This document shows, in pieces, positions 1 through 12,129 of a stretch of 64,000 bases of DNA. The stretch covers positions 23,187,001-23,251,000 of the forward strand of contig NC_063263.1 in the NCBI RefSeq assembly GCF_019578655.1, read 5' to 3'. The notes under the pieces are model-generated. The model made no database searches. It was given only the letters and a program-made list of their open reading frames with translations, and had not been told where the DNA came from. The DNA is from Ricinus communis. Taxonomy: Eukaryota; Streptophyta; Magnoliopsida; Malpighiales; Euphorbiaceae. Both the position numbers and the translations under genes were made by a program. Position 1 is the first letter of the stretch, and each line of letters opens with the position of its first letter.

Positions 1-339
1 CATGAATGGTTTTCCAACAACAGGATCCATTGAGTTAATCAACCAGGCAGTAACCATTGAATTTTCTGAGTGCCACTGCCTGTATTTTGAATCATCAATT
101 GCTAGTGGGTTTATCTCACCATTTAAGTATCCAAGTTTCCCTTTTCCATCAATCACTAACCTCATGGACTGAGACCATTCAAGATAATTCTTACCATTCA
201 GCTTGTGAATGGTGATTTGAAGAGAATTTTCAGGAGGAACAGGTGGAAGTAACTGAGAAACTCCCCATAATGGTGTCACGCCACTGCTATCTTCTGAAGT
301 GGCTAAACTAGAGCCAACCATGGCAGCATTAAAATTCAT
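1..339 (-). pseudogene. Ty1/copia gag, N-terminal part, cut by window edge
   Basis: An open frame of 113 codons runs from an ATG at 339 down to base 1 without a stop. It reads as the N-terminus of a plant copia Gag: the motif ITIHKLNGKNYLEWSQSMR near residues 42-60 and a WHSENSMVTAWL motif near residues 89-100 are typical of this family, which forms the retrotransposon particle. It starts about 14 bp after the primer-binding site of the LTR at 365-536. The rest of the element lies outside the window, so whether it is intact cannot be judged. Confidence 0.85.
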
Positions 340-352
340 GATCAAGCCCTAA

Positions 353-364
353 TCTCTAATACCA
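353..364 (-). other. Primer-binding site of copia element
   Basis: On the minus strand the bases directly after the LTR read TGGTATTAGAGA, close to the initiator-methionine tRNA site TGGTATCAGAG used by plant copia elements. It fixes the LTR end and the element's direction. Confidence 0.75.
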
Positions 365-536
365 TGTAGAATTTTATAGAGAAAGGAAAAAAAGAGAAAT
401 ATTCTCTTATTTTTTTCATATATCAAACATAGGAAAAACACAACTAATATAGACTAGCTAAAGGATAAAAAATCTTAGATCAGGAACTGACTTATCTTAT
501 CCCTAAACCTTAGAATATTTATCCATATCTCTAACA
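365..536 (-). repeat. 5' LTR of copia element (172 bp)
   Basis: The segment starts with TG and ends with CA on either strand, adjoins the primer-binding site on its low side and is followed by unrelated gypsy-like sequence from about 590. The expected 5-bp target duplication on this side would be AATAA (537-541); the other copy lies outside the window. Short LTRs of this size are common for copia. Confidence 0.7.
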
Positions 537-589
537 AATAAAAACTAATTAGTTATTCTAACTTATCAATAATAGTTACTATTTTTCCT

Positions 590-2500
590 TCATGAGGGAC
601 CTTTACCTTCTGATACACTATGGAAGGGATTCCTCCTAGGGATGAACCATGGCCTATCCAACAACAAAGCAAAGTTTACTAGGATATCTAGGATAGTAAA
701 TTCCACCAAGGATTCGATAAGATCTGTCTTTACTAGTGCTGAGAATGTTCCTTCCATGTCTCTCTTTATTTCATCATAGGCCCTTATGACCATATATGAT
801 GGTTTCAAATCTTTTACAATCATCCTGAGCTTAGAAAGTATGCGAGAAGGATACACATTGATGGTTAACCCATCATCCATCATCACACATGGGGTCCTTT
901 CCCTTTTAACCTCTACTACTCTATAGAGATCCTTATTATAGTCTCTTCCTTAGAGTCGTAAGTCCTCATTCGAGAAAGTATTCATTCTGGTGGTCTTGTC
1001 AATTACGGTTTTGATCATTTCCTCGAGGATAACTATCGTACTAATACTTATACTAGACAAGACCTAGATTAAAGCCTTTATATGATCCAATGAGTGCATC
1101 AGTAGCTCCCAGATGTTAGTTGTCTTCTTCTCTTCTCCAGCAATTCTAATAACCATGCATCCCCGTCTTCAGGTGCTTTCTCAACTTATTTCAACTCTTG
1201 AACTCTCGTGTCTTCACTCTTACCCACTAGCTCAACTTCTTTGTCTAAATCGTTATCTGTTTAGATATCTTTGGCCCTAATGCCTTGGACTTCACACTCA
1301 TCTCTAGAGTTGTATCAAATGTCGATAGCCATAATTGACTTCTTCTTACCCTCCTTCCAAACCTATAGAAGAAAAGGCTCACAAGTCGCTTGCTCCTCGT
1401 CTGACCCCCAACTGCTTGGCACAATATCCTTAATCCGAATATCAACCGAGGGCAGCCTTGAATAGCGAACCTTAAAATTAAAAACTTGCATAAGGGCTGC
1501 CTTAATTCAACTTCACATTCATATTGAGGAAGTTGCTTAACTTGCCATTCTCCACAATCAATCAAGTCTTAAATCTCATGCTCAAGACAGTTGCACTAGT
1601 CCATCACATGCCAGAAAGTCTGATGATAATCATAATACTGACCATTGTGAGGTTTAGGACTATTCTTTGGCAATTGGGTCTTGAGTTTCCCGCTCCATTT
1701 TAGGTGTTGGAACACCACGGATAGTGATGCCCCCAGCTCGGTAAAGGTTCTTTATGGGTTATTTGGTTCTGCCTTTGGCTCTAGCTCTGGCTTAGATTAG
1801 GATATGTCTTTGAAAGAGCTTATAACCTCTTCTTTGCTGAAGTCAGGGGTGATCATGGACACTTGGTCTGGCTGGTCTATTGTTGTAGTTTGGTAGGCGG
1901 TTTCTTCTAGTACTAAGTTGGTCAAGGTCAGTTAGTTTTCCAGCATCGATGAGGTCTTAGATTTTATTTTTCAGCCGAATGCAGTTATCTATATGGGGGC
2001 GAGATGCTTGGTGGAACTTACAGTAAGTGTTGGGTTTGTAGCCAAGTGTATTATGGTTAGGTGGGTTTTTGAGGGTGTTTGGTTGGAGCATGTCAATCTA
2101 CACTAACCTCTCAAAAGTCTTCTAAAGAGGTTGCTTAAATTTGGAGAAGTTTCTCAATTGCTCGACATTATTCACATCTAAAGTCCTACTCCTTCCAGCC
2201 TGATAATTTGGTCTCTCGCCGGTTCGTATAGTCTTCCTCTTGTCATTCTCGATTTCTTCGATCGAAAGATCGTCATCATATAAATCTATAAAGGTCTTCG
2301 GGTTCATCATCTGAAGCCTTTCAAATCAACCAAGAAGAACATTTTGAAGCACCATACGAACTTGGTCCTTTTCAGAGAACTTGTTTTTCATTAGTCCGGT
2401 CTTTTTCCTCCACCTGGTCAAGAAATTAGAGAAAGACTCATTTGGATTTTATTTGATGGACTTAAGATCTCTAATTAATACCTCCAACTAAGTATTATAG
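590..2500 (-). pseudogene. Decayed Tat/Ogre-type Ty3/gypsy gag and protease region
   Basis: Read on the minus strand, about 2,500-2,110 encodes a retrotransposon Gag core (FLTRWRKKTGLMKNKFSEKD, later MMNPKTFIDLYDDD). About 2,050-1,930 and again about 1,670-1,560 encode degenerate forms of the histidine/cysteine motif typical of Tat/Ogre Gag (YCKFHQ...DNCIRLKN...DLIDAGK; second copy near DLIDCGE). At 886-590 is the aspartic-protease region, ending in the diagnostic LLDRPWF (usually LLGRPWI). Many stops and frameshifts separate these pieces, so nothing here is functional. The element is cut at about 540 by the copia insertion. Family placement rests on motif order and the Tat-like LTR downstream. 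Confidence 0.75.
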
Positions 2501-2967
2501 TCATATTTCCCAATACAAGTATAAAAGCCTAAATATTTTGGCCCCGGGGCCTAATTCCACATGTCCTTGGACCAAGGCCTTCCAATATGTTAGTTTTGAG
2601 TACTTATGATAAGAAACATTTCAAATAGCAAGCAATAGGTTTTCTATGGGAGATTACTATTATCATTACAATGAGTTGAGTTTTAGATAAGGATAAAAGG
2701 CTCCCATAAGTAAAATGTGTTCTTTCTTGACTCATCTCCCTACTCAAGGGTCCATGCAATGAAGGAAATCCACTAATTACCTATGAATGATGATTGGTTA
2801 GTGTCTTAATTCCAATTTTCAAGTGGAACCAAAGAACCACTAACAGACGCCATCAGCACTATAGGGACCAAAGTGCACAATGTATGAAAATGGTATAGTG
2901 ATGCAAGAATCACTCGTTAAATAATAAAATTAAAAATAAAGATACAGTGGAATCATCTTCTCTTATT

Positions 2968-2983
2968 CCCAACGGAGTCACCA
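2968..2983 (-). other. Primer-binding site of the Tat-type gypsy element
   Basis: The minus strand reads TGGTGACTCCGTTGGG three bases after the end of the long LTR, the kind of site seen at this position in Tat/Ogre elements (TGGCGACTCCG-like). Confidence 0.65.
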
Positions 2984-2986
2984 CTA

Positions 2987-5900
2987 TGGGTGGCGGTTTC
3001 AGGTACACACCAAGTGTCTTTAGCGACTACAGCACTATAAGACTTTTCAACTTAATCGGAAACACACTAACTAGTTATATAGGCTAGCACGAAGATGAGA
3101 GTTATCATTCGTGTAATTCACTGGGACACTTTTACTAATGAGTGATGTTTCTCGATAACATAAGGAAGCTTACATCACAAATCTAGAAATGGATCCAGAA
3201 GCCAACTTCCTTATTTATGTATCTCTATTTTCAATTTTATTGTTTAACGAGCTCTTACCTATAAATGCAATAGTTATATTTCTACACATTAATCACTACA
3301 ACATGTGAGGTCCATCTAAGTCTAGCCCATTTTATTAAGTCTAACCCATGTTTAGAGTTATTAACCTAATTTTCTAGCCAATTATGTACAAGGCTCACCT
3401 AGTCTAGCCTAATTACAAATTATGCTTTGAATTCCAGCCTTTCAACCTAAATGGACTACTTTTATAATGAGGCTCTACTAAGTGATCTTAAATCTAATGT
3501 AGCCCAATTAACTCAATTAAAGCATGAAAAATTCCACTAAGTCTATATTGATTTTAAATTTAAGCCTAATATGGCATTTTATTAACCTAATGGGCTACAA
3601 TTTTCATCAGAGTTCCAATTTTAAGGTCCAATGTCTATAAGCCTAATTTTAATTAGGCAATCAAATAGCAAGTATTTGGCATTCATCAAACATAAAACAA
3701 AAATAAAGAGCAGAAAATAAATCTAGCTATTACAACCCTGCTACAACAAAAAAATAAAAGAAAAACACCCTAAACTAAGTTACAGTATACAAATATATCA
3801 AAAATACATTGAAAATTTAGGAAATTAGGGTTTAGTAATGAATAGCTGATTGGCTCAAAGCAAAGTCGATTGGCTCTAGGGAGGGGGGGGGGTCTTTTAG
3901 GCCGGTGCTTTAATTTTTTTATTTTTCACATCATAGAGCCGATTTTACATGCACATAAGGTTAACAAATGATTATAATTCAAAAGGATGAAATAAAAAAA
4001 CATAAAAAAATTGAACTAAATAAAAAAACCTAAGAAAGTCATGCGAACCCTAACATAAAAAACTGAAAATATTGGAACAACATCAGATTTCAAGTCTTGA
4101 TTATGAAACCCTAAAAACTAATTAATTAAAAAAATGTAAAGAAAACATATAACTAACATATAACCCTAATCTTTTGACTAAACATACCTAAAAATCTAAA
4201 AGGCAAACATATTAATAGATTCATAATCCTATATTTTCTTATTATCAGATTCAATTCCTGGCATGTTCATATTATCATATTTGACGCCCAACAAATTATA
4301 AACATATTAATTTAGGAAAATACCTTAATCTAATCATGTAACTTTTATGAGTCATTTAAAATAACTAAGAAAAGACCCAATCCTAATAATGTTTTTAAAA
4401 CATAAAATAAAAGAACCAGTTTGTGAAGATGGGGATGCTGATGGTGTTGAATTTGAGGAACCCTCAGGTTGTCATCGTTGAATGCTGATCTTCAAGTCTA
4501 TAGAGATGAAGAGGTGGTAGAATCGAAGATTGGTTAAGAATCCAGTGCTACTTGGGTTAGAGAAATCTTCTATCGTTCCAAAACCAATTTCCAAATCTCT
4601 AATTCTTACTTAATGACTTTGCCTTTAACTGAAGCTCTAACAATTAATGTGTATCACTCTAGTATTTAATGAGTTTAGCTAACCCTATACCTAGGCTATT
4701 GGACGGGTTGTCGAAGCCCTTCAAAATAAATTACCGATTTTTCTAATTTGTAGAAATAGTGAAACCAGGTCGAATCCCAAGGGAATGAATGTGAATAGCT
4801 TCTCAAAATCAAATAAAAATGGGGGATTTAGAATGTTTGAACCAAAATTATAAATAAACAGAAAATAATGAAAGCTGAATATTAAAGTAAATAAAAATCA
4901 ATCTTAACAAACTTCCAATTCAATAGTGCTAATTCCATCCAATTGTAATTATGATCATAGGCTAAAATATTAATTTTTCTATTCAAGTACTTAGTCTACT
5001 TATTCGGAAAAGCCGCAACAAGTGTAATTCTCCTAATATAATTGACTCAAATCCAATATCCAAATCAAAACATACTATAGGTCAACTGGGCAAGATAGCG
5101 TTCCATATCAACACAATTATAGCATTAAGAATAATGAGAATGACTAAACCAACATTAATTAATTGAGATAGCTGCAATTGAATTAACTTTGTTCCTTTAT
5201 TTCCCTAGAGCCTATCATGCAAGCTATGTAATTCGAAAAGGCCGCAATCACACACACATGAGCCAGCTCCTTGCTACTTGAGTCAATCGTTCATGACAAT
5301 TACGGATCACAAACTCAAAGTTTAGTAATAGAAAAATCAATATCAAAGTTGAGTCGTCAGTTCAATCAATATCAAAAATTCATAAATAATAAAAACAAGA
5401 AATAAAGAATACTTGAATTAAAGAAGAATTCTGTTAAGCACAAAGCCTCACAAAGTCACAATTGGAATTTATTCACTCTTGAATCAGAAACTAAAAACTT
5501 AGTCACACATGGTGGAGTAAAAATTCACAAGAAAAGAATATAAGAAGAAGAAAAATAATAATAAGCTCAAAGTACTCAGATGTCTTTTACTTGGTAGAAC
5601 TAGCCTCCTTATATAGGAAGTCAAACCTAAACCATAATAAGATAATCCTTATAAAAAAGAAATAAACTTCCTATATGATCTTATCCCTATAAGGAAGGAT
5701 AAGATAAAGAGTAATCTAAATAAATTAAAATCCTAAATAGATGGGAGAAAGTTCTCTTTATCCAGCACTTCCAAAAATAAAGAAAATTCTATAAAAGTGG
5801 GTCCACCACGAACTTATCTTGAAAATTCGAAATTCTCTTCTGTAGATTCCAGCAGCTCACAGATTGTAAGGCGTGGTCACCCCTTATTGAAAATGATATT

Positions 5901-6649
5901 TTGCCCAGATTTTTGCTCTTCCTCCAAAAGATTTAGTTTCTGACAAGTGATGCCTTAAAACATGTCTTTAGGCTGAATTCCACTCAATCCTTGATATTTC
6001 ACCATCTAGATCAGAATAAACACAATCTCCACAATTAAGCACATTATCCAATCAAAACGTAATTGAATTAAACACAATAAGTATAACTATTTATGATCTA
6101 TCAACTATATTATTCTATTTATAGGAGTAGGGTTAGGAACCCTAGATGAGCAGATAACTATGTAATTATTTTAATTAAGAAAATCAATAGATTATCTTTC
6201 CTCTTATCATATTAATATTCATTAAAATCACTAAATAAATTTAAAATTCCTAGTAATTATCACAAATATCTTCTAGAAACTTTCTTTTTACCAATTAGGT
6301 AAAAAAAATATGTAAAACAACGTTAGATTTTAAAAAATGGCCAATCGGCACTTTGTAGAGTCAGTCGGTTCTACACAGAGCTGATTGCTCTAAAGGGGCA
6401 AAAGTTTCAAAAATTTTAACAATTTAGTTCCTAAACTTGTAAAAATTATTGTTTTACCCATCAAACTTACTTTTTCTTTCTATTGGATCCAAATTGATTC
6501 TAAACAAGTAATTTGAAGTCCAATTATTCTCAACCCTTACTCGGATTTGCCCCTTCTCAGTCTTCGAAGACTCGAGAAAGGCAATAAATTTCATCATCGG
6601 TTTTTTCATAATTCCTTCAATATCTAGATCCGGAAAATTGGTGCTGACA
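2987..6649 (-). repeat. Long LTR of Tat/Ogre-type gypsy element, with insertion
   Basis: On the minus strand the LTR starts TGTCAGCACCAATTTTCC at 6,649 and ends CCACCCA at 2,987, just before the primer site. A TATA-like CCTATAAATAGAAT lies at about 6,110-6,125. The stretch of about 4,690-6,110 looks like a separate insertion, because a related LTR fragment at 48.6-49.6 kb lacks it. No host gene is visible in this stretch. Confidence 0.6.
4690..6110. repeat. Unclassified insertion inside the Tat LTR
   Basis: About 1.4 kb without coding content, ends only approximate. It separates the TATA-containing part of the LTR from its downstream part, which are adjacent in the related copy near 48.9-49.2 kb. 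No terminal inverted repeats or target duplication were found, so the class is left open. Confidence 0.35.
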
Positions 6650-6673
6650 ATAACAGGTGTGTTTTTTGTTTCT

Positions 6674-6682
6674 TTTTAAATA
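6674..6682. other. 9-bp target duplication, left copy
   Basis: TTTTAAATA directly precedes the Mutator-like element and is repeated exactly at 7,628-7,636. Confidence 0.75.
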
Positions 6683-7627
6683 GGGTAATTGCAAAAAAAA
6701 AGGCCTTTAGCGCTTTTTATAAATTTAATATAACTTTTAAATTTTTACAATTTCAGCACAAACTTTACAAATTCTTATAATTTAGAGCACCGGTTAAAAA
6801 ATCCAGCATAATCTTGTTGACGAGGTGCCAAAGTTGGCTGGACTACTCTACATAGATACCACATCAAAAATTCCATCCTTAATTGAAACGAAAATCATTA
6901 ACTTTTCTTTTTTTATAATTTTACCATGACTTTTTAATTTTAAAAAATTGATACACGAATTTTCAATTCAATTAAAGTAGTAAATAATAAATTTAATTTA
7001 CAATAAGAATACAAACATAATAAATAAAAAGGGTAAAATGTGGATAATATTTTTTAATTTTCAAAGTATTAAAATTGTTTAAAAAATCATAAACATGATT
7101 TTAAAATCTATTTTAATTAATTATAAAATTATAGACAATGAGTAAGTTCTAAAATAAAATTTATAATTTATAATCTATGATTTCACAATTAATCAATATT
7201 TATATGAATATTTTGCATGACTAATACTTAATTGTTTAACATAATTAAGTATTATATTAATTACTAAATATTTTACTTTTATTCTTTTCTTATTGTAATT
7301 AAATTTATTTATTATTCTAATTATACTATATCTAAAATATGTAAATTTGTATATAAATTTGTCAAAATTAAAAATTCATGGAAAAATGAAAAAATAATCA
7401 AAGTTCGTGACTTTATTTACAATTAAGCAAATGTGTGATCTGGATTGGCATCTACGTGGAGTAGCTCAACTAGCCCCGACGCCACATTAGCAAAATTATG
7501 CCGAATTTTTCAATCGGTATTTTGAATTGTTAAAATTTGTAAAAATATATGCTAAAATTTAACAAAATGTAAAAGTCATATTAAATTCACAAAAGCTCTA
7601 AATTCATTATTTTTTTGCAATTAGCCC
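6683..7627. mobile_element. Mutator-like MITE, 945 bp
   Basis: The ends are long inverted repeats: the first 150 or so bases (starting GGGTAATTGCAAAAAAA) match, with differences, the reverse complement of the last 150 (starting GGGCTAATTGCAAAAAA). A perfect 9-bp direct duplication TTTTAAATA flanks it, the size made by Mutator-like transposases. It has no coding sequence, so it is non-autonomous. It lies just outside the Tat LTR end. Confidence 0.8.
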
Positions 7628-7636
7628 TTTTAAATA

Positions 7637-9924
7637 TTATTTCCTTATTTAAACATATATAGATTTATTACTACCAATTTTCTTATTTTAGTTTTTTTAA
7701 AAGCAATAAAAACATTTTTCAACATTACCATAAGTTAATTTTACAATAAATGTATCGGAATTTTTTTTGACTTTTTTGGATGCAGGCACGAGTTTCTACA
7801 TTTGCGAGAATTGTTTGAGATATAATTGAACAAATCTAAAAATATAACAATAATTGAACAAAATATAAAAAATCTGATCGAGAAAAAAGAACAAATGAAA
7901 AAAAATTAATTCTAAACTATCATAAAAGTTAAGTGTATAACAAATATAGTTACATTATATCATATCAATTATAAACGACTGATTTTGCTAGAGTATTATT
8001 GTGGCATTTTGATGACTATCAATATGTACTTTCAAGTATACGAACTGTTTCCATAGTAAGGATAAGTTTATTACGAGGTCGATCTCACAAATAACTGTAA
8101 AGTAGTTATTATAAAGACTTATTATCACACAAAATACTGAAAATAAATCTAAATACTCTAAATACTCTAAATCAATAATTTGGAGAAATGAGATATTCAT
8201 ACAAATATAATAAATTATAAAATAAGTATATGCAATGACTATGATGTAAATATATAATAAAACTAGTATTTAGCCTAGTCATTTACTTAGTAATCTATTT
8301 ATTTTACTTTAAGTCTAGATCTAATAAATTAGATGGTGATGTGCATTTTCCTTTAACCACTCATACTAATGATGCAACTAAAGTTTCTTCTACCAACATA
8401 GATTGAAGTAAAGATGGTGCCTCTAATACATTCAACCTAGATATTTTCATAACAAGTATTATTATTAAATTAATATGATGGTCAATTAACAACATTAATT
8501 AAAACTAATAAAGACATGAAGGTAAAGCAATCATTCATCAAATAAATAAATAACAAGGTTCATATATAGATTAAAAAAAAGGCTAAACTAAACACTTATG
8601 AAACTAGCATGACATATTTAATCCAACGATTATCGTAATTAAATAAAAAAATATAAAAACAAGAGAAAAAGTAAAAGCTCTCTTTAAGTCAAGAATCTTT
8701 CAAGTAGGATGATAATTGTTACTTATTCTCTATTTTTTAAAAATCTCCTTAAATCTTAAAAAAATAAAAAAAAAACTAAATTAAAGTATTTATGGAAAAT
8801 CAACTGTAGAGAATTGTCGAGAGATAAATAATGGACAGATACATACTGAATGTATATTTGTTATATAACTAATCTCCACTACTTATAGAGATTTCTCTTG
8901 CAGAGTCCTTCAAGTAGAAAACTTCTAAGAGTTATCTCCTACAACCCTTAATAATCCTAATTTAAGTAAATAATTAATAGTGGTCCATAATTATATAAAA
9001 GATTTAATTAATTCTCCATTGGGCTTTGATATATTTGGATAAACCTGTAAAATTAGTAGTCCACGTGTCTTTAATTCTGGGTCTCGGCAGTAAGAACTCT
9101 ATTTATGTCCATTTGTGAATATTTAGCTCTTATTTTCTCTTTTTGGCTATTAATATCTAAAATTGGAAAATAAATCTAAAGTGAGGTAATAAGTATAATT
9201 TTTTACATATTATATATGTAAAGCATTAAATTAAAATACTAAAATATTCTAAATATATATACATAATATGGACATATTACACCTACTATTATAAGTCTAC
9301 TTTTTAATTATAGGCTATTAATTAATATTATTTTAAATATTTTATTTATTTTATATGTTGTTTTACTAATATAAATTGTCAATAAATTCATATATATTTT
9401 TTAATTATTCATACGAGTTAAAATTTTATAGTTGTCAAGTAGTATTAATTAAATTCTAAAAATAGATGAAAAATTTTAATAAGTAAAAATAATTTATTTA
9501 ATTGATAATAATTAAGTATTGTATATAATTAACTAATTTAGTATTTAATTATATTAATAAATTATTAAAATCAAAATAATATTAATACATATAAACTTAT
9601 ATGGTACCATACACCTATAGTATATTAAAATAACTATATAATGACAACAGTCGAAGAGAATAATAAATAACTTCTTTTGCTAATTTCCTAATATTAACTA
9701 CAGTAAAATATCTACTACTATAATAATACAGTAATTGAGCCAAGTTACTATGTTCCATAATAGCTTTGAAGTTGATGAGAACAAATAACATCCGATAACT
9801 TAAGGAAAAGGAGTATATTTTTGCAAAAACATCACCTTGGAAAAGGGAATTTTTGAAAGAATATTTTTTTAAGTACTAGTTGGTTGGTACATATACTACA
9901 ATTAATAAAAAAATATTACGTATG
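7637..9924. other. AT-rich non-coding stretch
   Basis: No supported gene. The part at about 7,980-8,170 resembles a dispersed plant repeat that also contains wording like the 4.7-kb insertion (AAGTATACGAA, GAGGTCGATCTCAC), but no ends could be defined. Confidence 0.4.
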
Positions 9925-10336
9925 CACTTTGATATTAGATAAATGATATATATTTTTTTATTTAAAAACTAATTAAAATATATCAATTATCCATTGGTTT
10001 GATATATAAGTGATGACATACATGAAACTTTTACAAGAATTTTCGTTTGCAAGAAATGCGTTATAACTATGTAAGGGCCCATCCCTATAAGTGAACGCAG
10101 CTCTAGTCCATATATGATAACAAATTCTTCACTTTGATATTAGATTATTGATATATATTTTATTATTTAAAAACTAATTAAAATATGTCAATAATCTATT
10201 GGTTTGATATATAGGTGATGATATACATCAAACCTTTACAAGAATTTTCGTTTGCAAGAGATGCGTTATAACTACGTAAGGGCCCGTCCCCACAAGTGAA
10301 CGCAGCTCTAGTCCATATGATAACAAATTCTTCACT
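9925..10336. repeat. Two tandem copies of an about 205-bp unit
   Basis: The unit beginning CACTTTGATATTAGAT at 9,925 recurs at 10,130 with only scattered base changes and small indels. Both copies include AAGAATTTTCGTTTGCAAGA and AGTGAACGCAGCTCTAGTCC. It sits about 450 bp past the AO1 stop codon; a role is not evident. Confidence 0.8.
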
Positions 10337-11766
10337 TGCCAAGGACCAACAGCTTGCTGAAATAATAATGGAAGGAGGAGAAGTAGCAGAAGAGGTAGAC
10401 ACATCTAGTTTATAAAGTAAGATGGGTAGTTATATAAAAATGTTCTTAAGACTATATCTAACCATTTAAATTTTGTAATGGAATAGTCAGAGTTTCTATG
10501 ATAAAAAAAAAAAAAAAATAGAGTTTGATGTTTTTGACTACTCATATGTTTAGTTAATATATAAAATAGGCATGCTTCCAGCATCAAAGTGTGTTATTAT
10601 CAAATAATTTAAGTTCTTAAATGAAATGGTTGTTTGACAACAATTTAAAATGTGGCATTTGGATCGTCTAATATTACATTATACTGTATCTTGTACTGAT
10701 AGATGGGTGAAGTTGCCATTATTATTATAGTGAAAACAAACAATGTATCTTTGTTAAAGTCCAACTTCAATAAGTAAATCAATTGCCGCCCATTTTCCAT
10801 TGCAAGTACCTCTCCACACTGTCCAGTCCACAGAGCTCCTTCACTTTAGGCATGGTGGCAGGGACATCCACTTCGAATTTTGAATTAGAAAAGTCTAGGC
10901 CACTCCATGAATCAATCTGTTGTCGCGCTTCTCTGATAGCAGCTCTTACTGCACAGTGGACTGAGGCTGCTAAGAGCAATGGCGGCTCACCAGAAGCTGC
11001 ACAAAGGAGATGTCATTCAACATCCAAATTTTTTATAAACTGCATACAAGTATCCTTCAAAACTTGATACTAAAAGCATCGCATTGCATTTCTTAACAAA
11101 TTATGTGTTTATGTGTGGAAATAAATCTACCTTTAGAAGAGAGAACGCGTTTTTGGTGATGTCCACTGCTAACTATTTCTACATTGAACTGCTTTGGTAT
11201 GGTATCTATTGTGGGGATTTTGTACGTCCAAGTGCCTTCTACATCTGCTAATCCATCTGGGTTCGTTGTATATTCTTCAAGCATGAAAAACCCAATTCCT
11301 TGTACAAAAGCTCCTTCAATCTACAAACAACAGTTCCTAATCCTTAACATAATAGACCCATGAAGCAATCTCTTTCGTGTTAAGGAAAATGCAGTGAGGC
11401 TATAGAAAAAAAGACGTGTCCCTCAATAAATAAAGAGAAATTTGAGTTTCTAAAAGCTATAATTTTAGCAAAATTTTGCAAATGCTACACTTTAAGAATA
11501 TGTTTAATCAACTGACCTGTCCTAAATCCACAGCAGGGTTGAGACTTTGTCCGCAATCGTATAAGATATCTGATCTTAAAATGGTTGTTTGCCCTGTCAG
11601 AAGGTCTATCTCCACCTGTGTCACCATAATCTCATTTAAGTTTCAGTTCTGAAAAACTGTTAAAGAGTGTGACCATGTCATTATGAACAACATGCAAAAT
11701 ATGCAAAGATCTTCTGAATCTACTAGCTAGCAGGCACCAAAAGATAAAGATGTAGTGTAAGAACTT

Positions 11767-11768
11767 GC
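11767..11768 (-). other. GC splice donor after AO1 exon 7
   Basis: Exon 7 (11,769-11,864, AYLEAVNLS...VSE) is followed by GCAAGT rather than GTAAGT. AO2 has the same GCAAGT at the same place (59,016-59,017). Confidence 0.8.
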
Positions 11769-12129
11769 CTCACTCACTGCAGCCCCATAGTTTAAGTATT
11801 CCGTGGAAGCAGAGTCTCGGACAAACATAGAATTTATTGATAAGTTCACAGCTTCCAGATATGCCTGCAATTTTTATCATTGTAAAGGTGAGATGGAAAA
11901 CATCTTTATACATAAAGAACAATCTAAAAATAATAAGAATAAATATAGTAACATATCTCCTACATTATTGTCCATAAAACCCATCTTTTTACAAAGACCC
12001 GTTTAGAAAACATGCAACTTATTATCACATTGAATGACTTTTTTCTCAAAAATTCTGGACTTGCAGTTTAAATAGAGTAAATAACAAAGATGATGAGTAG
12101 TAAAATGTTCTAGACATATAGATAGCTAC

